Positions 18,573-27,245 of a stretch of DNA of 64,000 nt are shown here, piece by piece (the first letter of the stretch is position 1; each line of letters begins with the position of its first letter). A program made the translations under genes and the position numbers. The stretch comes from JAICMB01 sp963802915 (GTDB lineage Bacteria > Acidobacteriota > Terriglobia > Bryobacterales > Bryobacteraceae), in contig CAWDKQ010000015.1 in the NCBI GenBank assembly GCA_963802915.1, forward strand, positions 434,001 through 498,000. Direction: 5' to 3'. The notes beneath the pieces were generated by a model. It saw only the letters and a program-made list of their open reading frames with translations, made no database searches and had not been told where the DNA came from.

Positions 18573-18931
18573 TAGGCGTCGTATTTGTCGAGTTCGAGTT
18601 GGTCGCCCACGCTAGTCTGGGCCGTCTCGCACATTCCGGCCGGCAGTTCGAGCACGGAGTGGCCGCGAAGACAGAGCGCGAAACGCCATTTCCCCATGGT
18701 GCGGCGGATCTTGACGACTTTTCTTTTGCGATTCAGGAACACGACGTCAATCGGGAATTTCATCCCGATGGTGTGGACGCCTTCGCAGGGAACGATCCAC
18801 AAACCTTCTCCCGCTTCGAGTCCCGAATGCTTCAACAAGCCACGGTTCCGGGCGGAGGCGGTGTCGGCTATATCGGCCCGGTCCGCAAGAACGGTGCCCC
18901 GGGTCTGGTTTCGCACACGCAGTTTCGGCAA
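18572..18931 (-). CDS. DUF192 (UPF0127) family protein
   Basis: 119 residues, a single DUF192 domain: RNRGLLKHSGLEAGEGLWI, the conserved GVHTIGMKFPIDVVFLN and VLELPAGMCETAQTSVGD. No signal peptide is present, whereas many relatives are secreted. The family has a small beta-fold of unknown function, often near surface or export genes. Its stop overlaps the start of the membrane protein by 1 nt. Confidence 0.88.
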   Translation of the reverse strand: MPKLRVRNQTRGTVLADRADIADTASARNRGLLKHSGLEAGEGLWIVPCEGVHTIGMKFPIDVVFLNRKRKVVKIRRTMGKWRFALCLRGHSVLELPAGMCETAQTSVGDQLELDKYDA

Positions 18932-19007
18932 ACTTAATTAAACCCCGCGTTCAGAAGACTGTTGCGCTCGCGTAACACTTGTGCTGTGCTGAAGGGTTCA
19001 GACTACC

Positions 19008-20831
19008 ATGAAACTCCGCTTCGTTGCGATATCCATACTCGCTCTGACCTGCTACGCGCAGGAGCCATTCTCGCTGAAGAATGGCGATCGCGTCGTCTTC
19101 TTCGGCGACAGCATCACGGACCAGCGACTTTACACGACGTACGTCGAAACGTACGTCCGCACGCGGTTTCCTCAAATGGACGTGACATTCATACACTCCG
19201 GATGGGGTGGCGATCGCGTGACGGGCGGCGGAGGCGGCGGGATCGACGTGCGGCTGGCGCGCGACGTGAATGCGTATCACCCGACCGTGGTGACCATCAT
19301 GCTCGGAATGAACGACGGCCGATATCGCGCGTTCGACGATCAGATTTTCAATATCTACACGACCGGGTTCAAGCACATTGTTCAGAAATTAAAGGCCGAC
19401 AATCCGGGCGTCCGCATTACCGCGATCCAGCCGTCGCCTTATGACGACGTGACTCGCAACCCTTCGTTTAAAGGCGGCTATAACGGCGTGTTGCTGCGCT
19501 ACTCGGAGTTTCTGCGCGAGTTGAGTTCGTCGGACGGGCTCACACTGGCGGATTTGAACCGGCCGGTTGTGTCGATGCTGGAGCAAGCGAAGGCGACGGA
19601 TCCGGAGCTCGCCCAGAAGATTCTGCCGGATCGCGTGCATCCCGCGCCGCCGGGACATCTCATCATGGCGGAGCAAATACTGAAGGCGTGGGGCGCTCCG
19701 GCGCTCGTAAGCGATGTGGAACTGGACGCGGCCGGACGCAAGAGCGTTCGGTCGGACAATGCGGCTCTGAGAGATCTTCAGTTCGGCAAAACCATTTCGT
19801 GGACTGAAACCGATCAGGCTCTTCCGATGGCGCTGGATATGAGCGATCCATTGATGGCGCTCACCGTGAATTCCTCCGACTTCATGAATGCCATGAATCG
19901 CGAGGAACTGAAAATCTCGGGACTGGCGACGGGCAAATACACGCTGCGGATCGATGGCGAAGAGGTCGCGACGTTTACGGCGGCTCAACTTGAAGCTGGC
20001 CTCAACCTGGCGAATTTCGAGACGCCGATGTGGGCGCAGGGCGCGCGCGTGCACGCTCTAACTTTGAAGCACGCCGGGATTCACAACACGATGTGGCGCA
20101 ACGTACAGGTTCCGATGGAAACGGAGAAGGTCGCCAGTTTGCAGCCGGCGCTGGATGCGCTCGATGCGCTGGATCGAGAGCTGATTCAGCAGCAGCGAGC
20201 CGCGGCGCAGCCAGTGGCGCATCATTTCGAGGTGCTGACCGGCGAGTCCAGCTACACGTCCATTTTCGATGGGACCGATCTTAACGGGTGGCACATCAGC
20301 CAGGTGAATCATCATGGCAACTCGCAGGGCTGGAAGGCGGATAATGGCGTGCTGACCGGAAAGCAGGACAAGCCGCGCAACGGCGGGATCATTCTCACCG
20401 ACCGCAAGTATCGGAATGTGGAAGTTTCTTTGGATCTGAATCCGGATTATGGGTGCGATAGCGGTCTCTTTCTTCGATCGGACGAGAAAGGCGATGCATA
20501 CCAGGTCCTGATCGATTATCTGGACGGTGGTGCGATCGGCGGCGTCTATGGCGAGGGCTTGAAGGACGTCACGACGTACGTGAATCCACAATGGCACGAG
20601 ATCTTCAAGTCCAACCAGTGGAATCATCTGGTCGCACGCATTGAGGGCGATGTTCCGCATATACAGGTCTGGCTGAACGGCATCAAGATCACGGATTGGA
20701 CCGACACCGCGAATCATTCAGTCGGGGGCGCAGTGGATGGGATGATCGCGCTACAGGTTCACGGCGGGAATCGATGGATTCCGGGTGAAGAGCATCGCTT
20801 CCGCAACATCAAGGTGCGGGAGCTGCCGTAA
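19008..20831 (+). CDS. Secreted SGNH hydrolase fused to a DUF1080 (3-keto-disaccharide hydrolase-like) domain
   Basis: 607 residues with a signal peptide (MKLRFVAISILALTCYAQ). Residues about 25-230 are an SGNH esterase: block I FFGDSITDQ, block III GMNDG and catalytic DRVHPAPPGH. A middle linker of about 170 residues follows. Residues about 415-605 form a concanavalin-like DUF1080 domain (YTSIFDGTDLNGWHISQ ... LFLRSDEKGDAYQVLIDYL ... RFRNIKVREL). Together they suggest deacylation and cleavage or binding of a modified glycan outside the cytoplasm. It ends convergently with the fucosidase gene, overlapping its 3' end by 23 nt. Confidence 0.88.
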   Translation: MKLRFVAISILALTCYAQEPFSLKNGDRVVFFGDSITDQRLYTTYVETYVRTRFPQMDVTFIHSGWGGDRVTGGGGGGIDVRLARDVNAYHPTVVTIMLGMNDGRYRAFDDQIFNIYTTGFKHIVQKLKADNPGVRITAIQPSPYDDVTRNPSFKGGYNGVLLRYSEFLRELSSSDGLTLADLNRPVVSMLEQAKATDPELAQKILPDRVHPAPPGHLIMAEQILKAWGAPALVSDVELDAAGRKSVRSDNAALRDLQFGKTISWTETDQALPMALDMSDPLMALTVNSSDFMNAMNREELKISGLATGKYTLRIDGEEVATFTAAQLEAGLNLANFETPMWAQGARVHALTLKHAGIHNTMWRNVQVPMETEKVASLQPALDALDALDRELIQQQRAAAQPVAHHFEVLTGESSYTSIFDGTDLNGWHISQVNHHGNSQGWKADNGVLTGKQDKPRNGGIILTDRKYRNVEVSLDLNPDYGCDSGLFLRSDEKGDAYQVLIDYLDGGAIGGVYGEGLKDVTTYVNPQWHEIFKSNQWNHLVARIEGDVPHIQVWLNGIKITDWTDTANHSVGGAVDGMIALQVHGGNRWIPGEEHRFRNIKVRELP

Positions 20832-22428
20832 CGAAGGATTTTTCCGGCCCGTACGTGGTGATTAGCGGGTGTCGCACGCGGGCCCGGTACTCGTAGGTTT
20901 TGCCGGGCGTCAGAGTGCGGATCACGTAGGAGAATTCTCCGGTGCTGGTTTGAGCTGTGCCCGGAAGATCCGACCATGGCTCGGTTTTTTCGGACAGGTC
21001 CGTGCCGCCTTTCTTTTCGCGAAATTGAAATCCGACCTCGACTTCGGCGACATTGCCGAGATTGGTGAGCCGGCCGTGAAGCGTGGCGGAACGCGCGGCG
21101 GCGCTCCATTCGACGGAGGCGGTTTGGACTTCCGGAGGAGTCAGCCCGGGTACCGTGTTGCTGATCTTCAATACGATCGGATCGGGCCATTTCCGGTCCG
21201 TATAGAGGCGCTGCGCGCGATACGCGGTAATGTGTAGGCCCGAATCGTCCTGCTTCCAGGTTGTTTGGGGATGCACTTCCGGACGATATTCCACGACGGT
21301 GTCGGCCTGTCCAAGAACTTCGACTTTTGTTTGCGGCGTGGCGCGGACGCTTCGTAGCGTGATGGTCTTCGCATCGCCGAGTTTCCAGGGCGCCATCCCG
21401 GTCAGGAAAGCGTAGATCGTGTTCGAATCTCGCGCCCGCGTGAACCAGATATTCTTCTCGTTGGTGATCACCCAGGGACGCACGCTTTTCAAGGCCTCGC
21501 CATTGACGAAATTCCAGAGGGCCATCTCCCGTAGCCGCGATTCCTGCTCGATCGCGACTTCGCCGTCCGGTTTCGGACCGATGTTCAACAGCAGATTGCC
21601 GCCCTTGGCGCGCGTTTCGATCAGAATATCGATTAGCTCCGTGCCGGATTTATAATTCTCGTTGGTCGCCTTCCAGGGCCACTCCGTTCCCATGGTCAGG
21701 TTGCCTTCCCAGGCGCCGGGTAGCGCGACGCCGGGCGTGTATTGCTCAGGCGTTTCCATGGCGCCGCGCGTGATTACGAGTTTCGGCTGGAGTTGCCAGA
21801 CGTAATCGGTGAGCTGCTCGGCCGGGCCGTCGAAGAAGAAATAGTCGATCGGGCCATAGTTCGTCAGCAGCTCTTTCAACTGCCGCTTCGTATAATCCAT
21901 GAACTCCGGGATGTCCCGCGGATAGACGCCGGAGACGTGCCGGTTGATCTGTTTGCCATGCTGGCGCAGCCACCAGAAATCGTCCGGAGAAAAATACAGG
22001 CCGATCGCCAGGCCTTGCTTGCGGAACGCGTCGATTAACAGCCGCGTGATGTCCTTGCCGTAAGGCGTGTGCGTGACGCTGAACGGCGTGGTCGCGGTGT
22101 CCCACATGCAGAAGCCGTTGTGGTGTTTCGTGGTGAAGACGACATACTCGAATCCGGCCAGCTTAGCCAACGCCGCCATTTTATCGGGCTCGAAGCGATC
22201 GGGGTTGAAGAATCCGGGGAGCAGCTTGTAGTAACGGTCGACGTAGTCGGGCGATGCACCGACGAGTGAATGCGAGATGACGCCGCCCAGCGATCCGTCG
22301 ACGGACCAGTGAATGAACAGGCCCAAGCCGCGGTCGCGGAACAATTCGACGGCCGCGGGATCGTTGGCGGCTCGTGCGACCGAAAGGCTCGCAAGTAGAA
22401 GGAATGCCGTGAGACGAATGGTTGCCAT
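20809..22428 (-). CDS. Secreted alpha-L-fucosidase (GH29)
   Basis: 539 residues starting MATIRLTAFLLLASLSVARA, a Sec signal. The longer upstream frame runs through the promoter region and is rejected. The GH29 barrel is clear: GLGLFIHWSVDGSLGG, VVFTTKHHNGFCMWDT, YFSPDDFWW, the likely nucleophile in YFFFDGPAEQ, and NLLLNIGPKPDGEV. The C-terminal domain, from about residue 430, has a fibronectin-like fold. It should release fucose from glycans in the periplasm or outside, working on similar material to the adjacent SGNH-DUF1080 enzyme. It is divergent from the DUF2089 gene, sharing an AT-rich control region. Confidence 0.93.
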   Translation of the reverse strand: MATIRLTAFLLLASLSVARAANDPAAVELFRDRGLGLFIHWSVDGSLGGVISHSLVGASPDYVDRYYKLLPGFFNPDRFEPDKMAALAKLAGFEYVVFTTKHHNGFCMWDTATTPFSVTHTPYGKDITRLLIDAFRKQGLAIGLYFSPDDFWWLRQHGKQINRHVSGVYPRDIPEFMDYTKRQLKELLTNYGPIDYFFFDGPAEQLTDYVWQLQPKLVITRGAMETPEQYTPGVALPGAWEGNLTMGTEWPWKATNENYKSGTELIDILIETRAKGGNLLLNIGPKPDGEVAIEQESRLREMALWNFVNGEALKSVRPWVITNEKNIWFTRARDSNTIYAFLTGMAPWKLGDAKTITLRSVRATPQTKVEVLGQADTVVEYRPEVHPQTTWKQDDSGLHITAYRAQRLYTDRKWPDPIVLKISNTVPGLTPPEVQTASVEWSAAARSATLHGRLTNLGNVAEVEVGFQFREKKGGTDLSEKTEPWSDLPGTAQTSTGEFSYVIRTLTPGKTYEYRARVRHPLITTYGPEKSFVTAAPAP

Positions 22429-22482
22429 GAAGTACGATGCTATCGCGTGGCAGACTTCAATTTTGTAAAAGCGATAGTAAAT

Positions 22483-22515
22483 TTTATTGACATCAATAAA
22501 GTTAAATAGTATATT
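22483..22515 (+). promoter_or_regulatory. Near-consensus sigma-70 promoter with an overlapping palindromic operator
   Basis: TTGACA (22487-22492), a 17-nt spacer and TATATT (22510-22515). An 8+2+8 palindrome TTTATTGA-CA-TCAATAAA (22483-22500) covers the -35. The predicted first transcribed base is 22522, the G of the GTG start. This is the clearest promoter in the window and sits in an AT-rich island. Confidence 0.75.
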
Positions 22516-22521
22516 AAGTTT

Positions 22522-22821
22522 GTGAAACAGGAGATGCCGTCCTGGATCGAGGCGCTCGACGAAGAGGACCTGCAATTTCTGAAGCGCTTCCTGGTGAGTT
22601 CGGGATCGTTGAAGGCGATGTGCGACGAGTATGGCGTTTCGTACCCGACGCTGCGCGCGCGGCTGGATCGCTTGATCGCCAAGGTTCAGGCCGCGGACGA
22701 TCCCAAGGTAGTGGATTCTTTCCAGCGCAAACTGCAAGTGCTGGTAGCGGATGGAAAACTATCGCCGTCGATGGCGCGAGAGTTGTGGAAAGCTCATCGC
22801 GTGGCGGCGGAAGCGGGATGA
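22522..22821 (+). CDS. DUF2089-family protein, likely regulator
   Basis: 99 residues. The N-terminal half is EDLQFLKRFLVSSGSLKAMC followed by GVSYPTLRARLDRLIAKV, which looks like a helix-turn-helix and matches the C-terminal region of DUF2089 proteins; the zinc-ribbon N-terminus of longer members is absent. The GTG start coincides with the predicted transcription start, so the mRNA may be leaderless; an ATG at 22534 has AGGAG directly against it, too close to use well. It overlaps the next gene by ATGA. An autoregulated transcription factor acting on the palindrome is inference. Confidence 0.75.
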   Translation: MKQEMPSWIEALDEEDLQFLKRFLVSSGSLKAMCDEYGVSYPTLRARLDRLIAKVQAADDPKVVDSFQRKLQVLVADGKLSPSMARELWKAHRVAAEAG

Positions 22822-23171
22822 GGATTGACATGGTACAGCCTTGGTTCGACCCCAATCGTTACGCGTGGATCCCGGGAACGGCTTATGCATGCGCCGCATT
22901 GATTGTGGCGGCATTCGTGGTCTGGCTGGTGCCGCGAGGAAGAGCCCGAAAGCCTATTGTCAGGGCGTGGGTCTCTCTATGGGCCATCGCGATCGCTTTG
23001 ATTCTGTGCGGGCTCTTAGCTTTGGTGAACGGACAACCGTGGGGCGTCTGGTACGCTCTGCTGCTTCCCGGAATCATCGGCACGGCGGTTGTGGGAGCAA
23101 ATCTTTTCGTAATCTTCAAGCGTTACCGAGAGGTTGAGGAGCGGCGGCTCGCGTCGAAAGACTTCATTTAG
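22818..23171 (+). CDS. Three-helix membrane protein paired with the DUF2089 gene
   Basis: 117 residues starting at the ATG of the ATGA overlap (MRIDMVQPWFDPNRYAWIPG). Three TM segments lie at about 20-40, 52-70 and 77-97, and there is a charged C-terminal tail (KRYREVEERRLASKDFI). No family is named with confidence. Tight coupling with DUF2089 suggests a membrane partner whose state is sensed or controlled by it. It ends 4 nt before the stop of the opposing gene. Confidence 0.75.
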   Translation: MRIDMVQPWFDPNRYAWIPGTAYACAALIVAAFVVWLVPRGRARKPIVRAWVSLWAIAIALILCGLLALVNGQPWGVWYALLLPGIIGTAVVGANLFVIFKRYREVEERRLASKDFI

Positions 23172-23175
23172 CAGG

Positions 23176-24672
23176 CTATTTTTTCCAACCCCAGAAGACG
23201 GAACAGCTCCCGATCTCCTGCTTGTGAGCATAGAGCTTCGGCAATCCCAGTTCATCGATGCGGTCATCGTCGCAACTGGATATGGTGTTGTACGCGCCGG
23301 TTTTCACGCGACGCTCCAGTTCCGGCTTCGGCAGAATATGGAGGGGCGCGGCTTGAGACATGGGCATGTCGAGTTTCATGCCCGCTTGAAACTCCATTCC
23401 ATCGGGAACCGGGCGATGGGTCAGGAAGAAGATATGCTCGCTGGCCCAGAAGGTACCGTCCGGCGGCGTCACTTCCTGTACCTTGTTCGCAATCGCTTCC
23501 ATATCGTGCCAGGTGAGCGATTCGGTGTCGTCGCGGAAGGCCTTTCCGAGGCCCAGCGCAAGCAGCACGATCAAAACCGTCGCCGGTAGCCAGGGCCGAT
23601 CCGGACGATAGAGGCGCGAGCCAGCGGCATAGAATCCTACCGTGGCGGGGATCGCAAGGAACGGGACGACTAAGAGGAAATACCAGGTGAAGGTTGGATG
23701 CGCGTTCGCAATTTCAGCGCCCATCATTACTGCGACCCAGGCGCAAAGATAAACTTCGGCTCGGCGGGCGCGCTCCCATCCGCTCGCTCTCGCCGTGAAC
23801 AGAAGGCCTCCAATGGCGAGAAGGCCGAGCAGGAGGGCCTGCGAAGAATCGATCCACGATAAGAAAACGTCGATGTCGTGTTTGGCCGCGCCTTCCCAAC
23901 GCACGCTGCGGAAGAAGACGTGGTAACGAACGAGGTTGAACCAGACGATTCCCGGCGCTTTCAGAAATAACCAGAGGACCGGGAGAAACGGCGGCACCGC
24001 TCCGGCGATGAAGGCCACTAGCTTGGTCCAGCGATTTCCAGCGCGGTTGTAGAACAACATCCACAGCAGAAAGACGGGAATGGCTGGTGCGGTGAGTAAC
24101 GAGCATGCGGCGGCGGCGCTGGCCAGCAATCCGGCTCCGGCAGCAAACCAGGGCGTGCCGCGCTCGACCGCAACGACGGTCATTCGAAACGCGGCAACTG
24201 AGAGGAAGAGGCAGGTCGCGTAGGCTTGTCCGATGGGGCCGAACAGGACCACGGATGAATTCAGCGCCAGCAGGGATGCAGCTACCAGGGCAGCGGCGAG
24301 ACGCCATCTCGGGTCGGGGAAACGCTTCAATATGAAGTCGGCCGTCAGCAGGACGCTGCCGGCGACCAACACTGCCGCGACGGCGTGGATGGCGTGCCAA
24401 CTATCTCCGAAGATGGAAACCCAAAACGCATTCCAGTATGCATTCAGGGGCGTTTGAGGAAAGCAAAAATCCAGGTACGGACGCTGGCCGGATTGGATCA
24501 ATCGCGCGGCCAGCACGTGAAACCCTTCATCCCACGAGAAGGCGCGCGTTTCCGCGTAAGCGAGGATGATGCCGAACAGAATCGTCACTGCGCCAAGCAG
24601 AATGAGGAAGGGACGGCGTCCGCTCGCGGTGACTTGCTCTGCCGGAGCGCCGAGGTGGGCTGGAGTGCTCAT
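23176..24672 (-). CDS. Polytopic membrane protein, ArnT/PMT-like glycosyltransferase 39 family
   Basis: About 498 residues from the ATG at 24672 (MSTPAHLGAPAEQ); an earlier start would cross the cytochrome gene start. After TM1 the first loop has AFSWDEGFHVLAARLIQSGQ, the WDE/Asp-Glu loop typical of GT-C transferases such as ArnT, then PYLDFCFPQTPLNAYW. About ten TM helices and a C-terminal soluble part follow (WHDMEAIANKVQEVTPPDG ... SVFWGWKK). It probably moves a sugar from a polyprenyl carrier onto a lipid or protein at the periplasmic face. Divergent from the cytochrome gene, with only 19 nt between starts. Confidence 0.75.
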   Translation of the reverse strand: MSTPAHLGAPAEQVTASGRRPFLILLGAVTILFGIILAYAETRAFSWDEGFHVLAARLIQSGQRPYLDFCFPQTPLNAYWNAFWVSIFGDSWHAIHAVAAVLVAGSVLLTADFILKRFPDPRWRLAAALVAASLLALNSSVVLFGPIGQAYATCLFLSVAAFRMTVVAVERGTPWFAAGAGLLASAAAACSLLTAPAIPVFLLWMLFYNRAGNRWTKLVAFIAGAVPPFLPVLWLFLKAPGIVWFNLVRYHVFFRSVRWEGAAKHDIDVFLSWIDSSQALLLGLLAIGGLLFTARASGWERARRAEVYLCAWVAVMMGAEIANAHPTFTWYFLLVVPFLAIPATVGFYAAGSRLYRPDRPWLPATVLIVLLALGLGKAFRDDTESLTWHDMEAIANKVQEVTPPDGTFWASEHIFFLTHRPVPDGMEFQAGMKLDMPMSQAAPLHILPKPELERRVKTGAYNTISSCDDDRIDELGLPKLYAHKQEIGSCSVFWGWKK

Positions 24673-24691
24673 CGCGGTAACATTGATTCCT

Positions 24692-25093
24692 ATGCTCAAG
24701 CTTATCGCTATGGTAGGCGTCACTTGCGGCGTCGTCTTGGCTGCCGATTCCAGTCCGGTTGCGCGAGGGAAGTATCTCGTTGAAGAGGTCGCGAAATGCG
24801 GGGAGTGTCATTCGCCGCGCACCGAGACCGGCGACTTCGACAAAGCCAATTGGCTGAAAGGTACTCCACTCGATTTTGCGCCGACGCATGAGATCAAAGA
24901 TTGGCATAAGACCGCTCCCGATATTACGGGCGGAAGCCGGCTGATGCAGCGCTGGGGCGAAGAGGGTCTCACGAAGTTCTTAGAGACTGGGCTGGGGCCT
25001 CGCGGCAACAAGGCAGATCCGCCTATGCCGGAATATCATCTGACGCATGAAGATGCGGTCGCGATTGTCGCGTATTTGAAGAGCATAAAGTAA
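24692..25093 (+). CDS. Exported mono-haem cytochrome c
   Basis: 133 residues. The start at 24692 gives a clean signal peptide (MLKLIAMVGVTCGVVLAA). One haem site, KCGECHSPR, lies at about residue 36, and a likely Met ligand lies in ADPPMPEYHLTHEDA. The C-terminal helix is AIVAYLKSIK. It resembles the cytochrome c domains that accept electrons from periplasmic dehydrogenases. It could serve an exported dehydrogenase elsewhere, but no partner is adjacent. Confidence 0.85.
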   Translation: MLKLIAMVGVTCGVVLAADSSPVARGKYLVEEVAKCGECHSPRTETGDFDKANWLKGTPLDFAPTHEIKDWHKTAPDITGGSRLMQRWGEEGLTKFLETGLGPRGNKADPPMPEYHLTHEDAVAIVAYLKSIK

Positions 25094-25192
25094 CAGTTAA
25101 GTAATAGCTCAGGTGCCCGCTCCCTGCCGGTCATGGATCGGTAAGGGGTTAGATAGATCAAGGCGTGCTACATTTGTCCTTTCGCCCCTCGC

Positions 25193-26632
25193 ATGTCTCT
25201 TCAAATTCTCTTGCAGGGCAGGATTCTCGGCACTGAAGCGTTTTTGCTTTCCGGACCGGGAGACGAGCTCGATTTTGCCGGTCGCGCACAGTGGCTCAGC
25301 CTGCTTAGCGAAGTTCTTCCGCGCGCCATCATTGCTGAACTAGGACTCTCGAAGATGCTGCTCGGATCGAGTGGCGGCGAGCAGTTTCTTATCGTCCTTC
25401 CGGAGGAAGTTCGCGCGACCGCGGACGAGTTCTTCACGGCCGCGCGCGCCGATATGCTGCGCCTCAGCGGCGGAACTCTGAGTCTGATCTGGTCCGTCAC
25501 GGAGAATCTCGGCGATTGGACGGTGGTGCGCAAGCGGCTGAACGATGAATTGCTGAGGAAGCAGGGAACTCCTTTGGGCCCCGGCGATGGAGCGCCCGCT
25601 GGCACACCCGCCGACCCGGCGTACTTCGCGCAACTGGGCGAACAACTCCGGCACGCCAATGCGATCGCGTGGAATCCCGATTTACCGGCCACTCTCACGG
25701 CGGGCGAAGGCAAGCACACTTGGGCCGTCGGCAACAGCATGGACGCGATTCCATTGGCGCGCCATACCGCTCTCACGGATGACGATAATGCGGTCGCGGA
25801 GCCGGCGGTTCTCGGCCGGCGAGCTGAAGGCGGCGCGCTGTGGGGCGTACTGCGCGGCGATGTGGACGATTTCGGAATCCGCATGCGACGGCTCCAAACT
25901 ATTGAAGAACATGTCCAGATCTCGGTAATGTACAAGCAGTTTTTTGCCGGCGAACTGGAGGTGCTGGCGTCGCTGCCGGACTTCTGGCGCAAAGTGACAC
26001 TGCTCTACGCCGGCGGCGACGATTTTGCGATTTACGGTGCGTGGGACGCGCTGATCGCTTTCGCACGCGAGTTGAAGCGCCTGTTTCATCGCTTCAGCGA
26101 GGAAAAGCTTAAGGATTTTCCGGGACAGGAGGGCAAGACCATTACCATGGCGCTGGCGCTTGCTCCGGAACCGGGGTCGCGCATCGATTCGATGTTCGAG
26201 CGGGCCGGTGAAAAGCTGGCCATAGCGAAGGCCACCGATAAGGACTGCTTCTATCTGCTGGGGCGGACTCTCGAATGGAAGCAGGTATCCGACGCCGGCG
26301 AATTGAAAGATCAATTGACCCGCATGGTCACGGATTTTGGGGCGTCGCCCGAATATATCCGCGAACTTTGTGGTATTTATCGAGAGACGAAGAAGACAGG
26401 CGCAGGACAGCGCAGCCGCGTGGAGCGGCCGTGGCGGTTTCATCGCCGCCTCAATCGTATATTGGGTACCTCGCGGTCGCGTGAGTATCAGAAGGCCCGT
26501 GCCAGCCTCGTGACGGACCTCGCGGGAAAAAATTCCGCGAACCTGAAATTGCGGCCTTCCGGGCGCGTGGCTCTGGAGTGGGCGCGATTGGCGACGGAAC
26601 GGCGCGAGGCGGCCCAGCGTCTGCATCGCTAG
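25193..26632 (+). CDS. cas10: Cas10/Csm1-like protein without HD domain
   Basis: 479 residues against about 750-850 for usual Csm1. The protein begins directly at Palm1 (LLQGRILGTEAFLLSG ... LLGSSGGEQFLIVLP, to residue 70), so the N-terminal HD DNase is absent. Palm2 is intact: metal-binding LRGDVDDFG (about 220-227) and LLYAGGDDFAIYG with GGDD at 274-277, so cyclic oligoadenylate synthesis is plausible. The region between the palms has no CxxC pair, so the usual zinc finger is missing. The C-terminal ~110 residues are basic and helical, like the D4 domain that touches Csm2 and the RNA. It is the first gene of the csm operon. Upstream there is no clear Shine-Dalgarno. Confidence 0.85.
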   Translation: MSLQILLQGRILGTEAFLLSGPGDELDFAGRAQWLSLLSEVLPRAIIAELGLSKMLLGSSGGEQFLIVLPEEVRATADEFFTAARADMLRLSGGTLSLIWSVTENLGDWTVVRKRLNDELLRKQGTPLGPGDGAPAGTPADPAYFAQLGEQLRHANAIAWNPDLPATLTAGEGKHTWAVGNSMDAIPLARHTALTDDDNAVAEPAVLGRRAEGGALWGVLRGDVDDFGIRMRRLQTIEEHVQISVMYKQFFAGELEVLASLPDFWRKVTLLYAGGDDFAIYGAWDALIAFARELKRLFHRFSEEKLKDFPGQEGKTITMALALAPEPGSRIDSMFERAGEKLAIAKATDKDCFYLLGRTLEWKQVSDAGELKDQLTRMVTDFGASPEYIRELCGIYRETKKTGAGQRSRVERPWRFHRRLNRILGTSRSREYQKARASLVTDLAGKNSANLKLRPSGRVALEWARLATERREAAQRLHR

Positions 26633-26672
26633 GCAGAATGCGACCTGGCTGGGTCTGATCAGAGAGGAAATT

Positions 26673-27212
26673 ATGCCGGAAACGCAGGGAGAGCAGAAGA
26701 GCCGTGAGGACCGTCCGCGCGGCGAAGGCGGCCGTGGGGGTGGTGGCGGTCGCGAAGGCGGTGGTGGACCGCAGCGGGGCGAACGCCGTGAAGGCGGGGG
26801 ACCTCCGCGGGGAGATCGAGGCGATCGCGGTGACCGTGGAGATCGCGGCGACCGCGGACGATTCGAAGGACCGCCGGAAATCGATATCGAGAAGCTGATC
26901 GCGGATCCTCTTTATCTCGACAATCAGGCTCACGCTGTAGTGAGCCGCATGCGCGACATGGACTCGGGCACCAAGAGCCAGTTGCGCCGTCTATATAATG
27001 CAGTGCGGAGGGCCGTACGCGCGCCGGAAGGCGACCGGCAACAACAATTTGTCATGCTGCGCGCTAGACTGGCTTACACGATCGCCAGGCACTCGCTTCG
27101 CAGTCTCGACACGCTTGAAAAACTGCTGCTCCAAGTGACGCGCAAGAACGACGCGCGCGGTTACGAACGCTTCAGAGATCTTTTCGAAGCGATTATTGCC
27201 TACAACGAGTAA
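26673..27212 (+). CDS. csm2: Csm2-like small subunit with RG/RGD-rich N-terminal extension
   Basis: 179 residues. Residues about 1-66 are low complexity: Arg/Gly/Glu/Asp with GGRGGGGGREGGGG and five tandem RGD units (46-61), resembling RGG-box RNA-binding tails. From about residue 69 comes a normal Csm2 helical core (IEKLIADPLYLDNQAHAVV, GTKSQLRRLYNAVRRAV, FRDLFEAIIAYNE). Csm2 forms the small-subunit filament along the target RNA in type III-A complexes. GAGGAAATT gives a good Shine-Dalgarno. Spacing is 40 nt after cas10 and 33 nt before csm3. The extension is the unusual part. Confidence 0.83.
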   Translation: MPETQGEQKSREDRPRGEGGRGGGGGREGGGGPQRGERREGGGPPRGDRGDRGDRGDRGDRGRFEGPPEIDIEKLIADPLYLDNQAHAVVSRMRDMDSGTKSQLRRLYNAVRRAVRAPEGDRQQQFVMLRARLAYTIARHSLRSLDTLEKLLLQVTRKNDARGYERFRDLFEAIIAYNE

Positions 27213-27245
27213 GACCTACAACAGGAACGCCGGAAGACCACATCA

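Noticed and set aside
22428..22737. N-terminal extension of the fucosidase to 22737
   Set aside because: It would run through the AT-rich promoter and antisense to DUF2089; the signal peptide starts at 22428.
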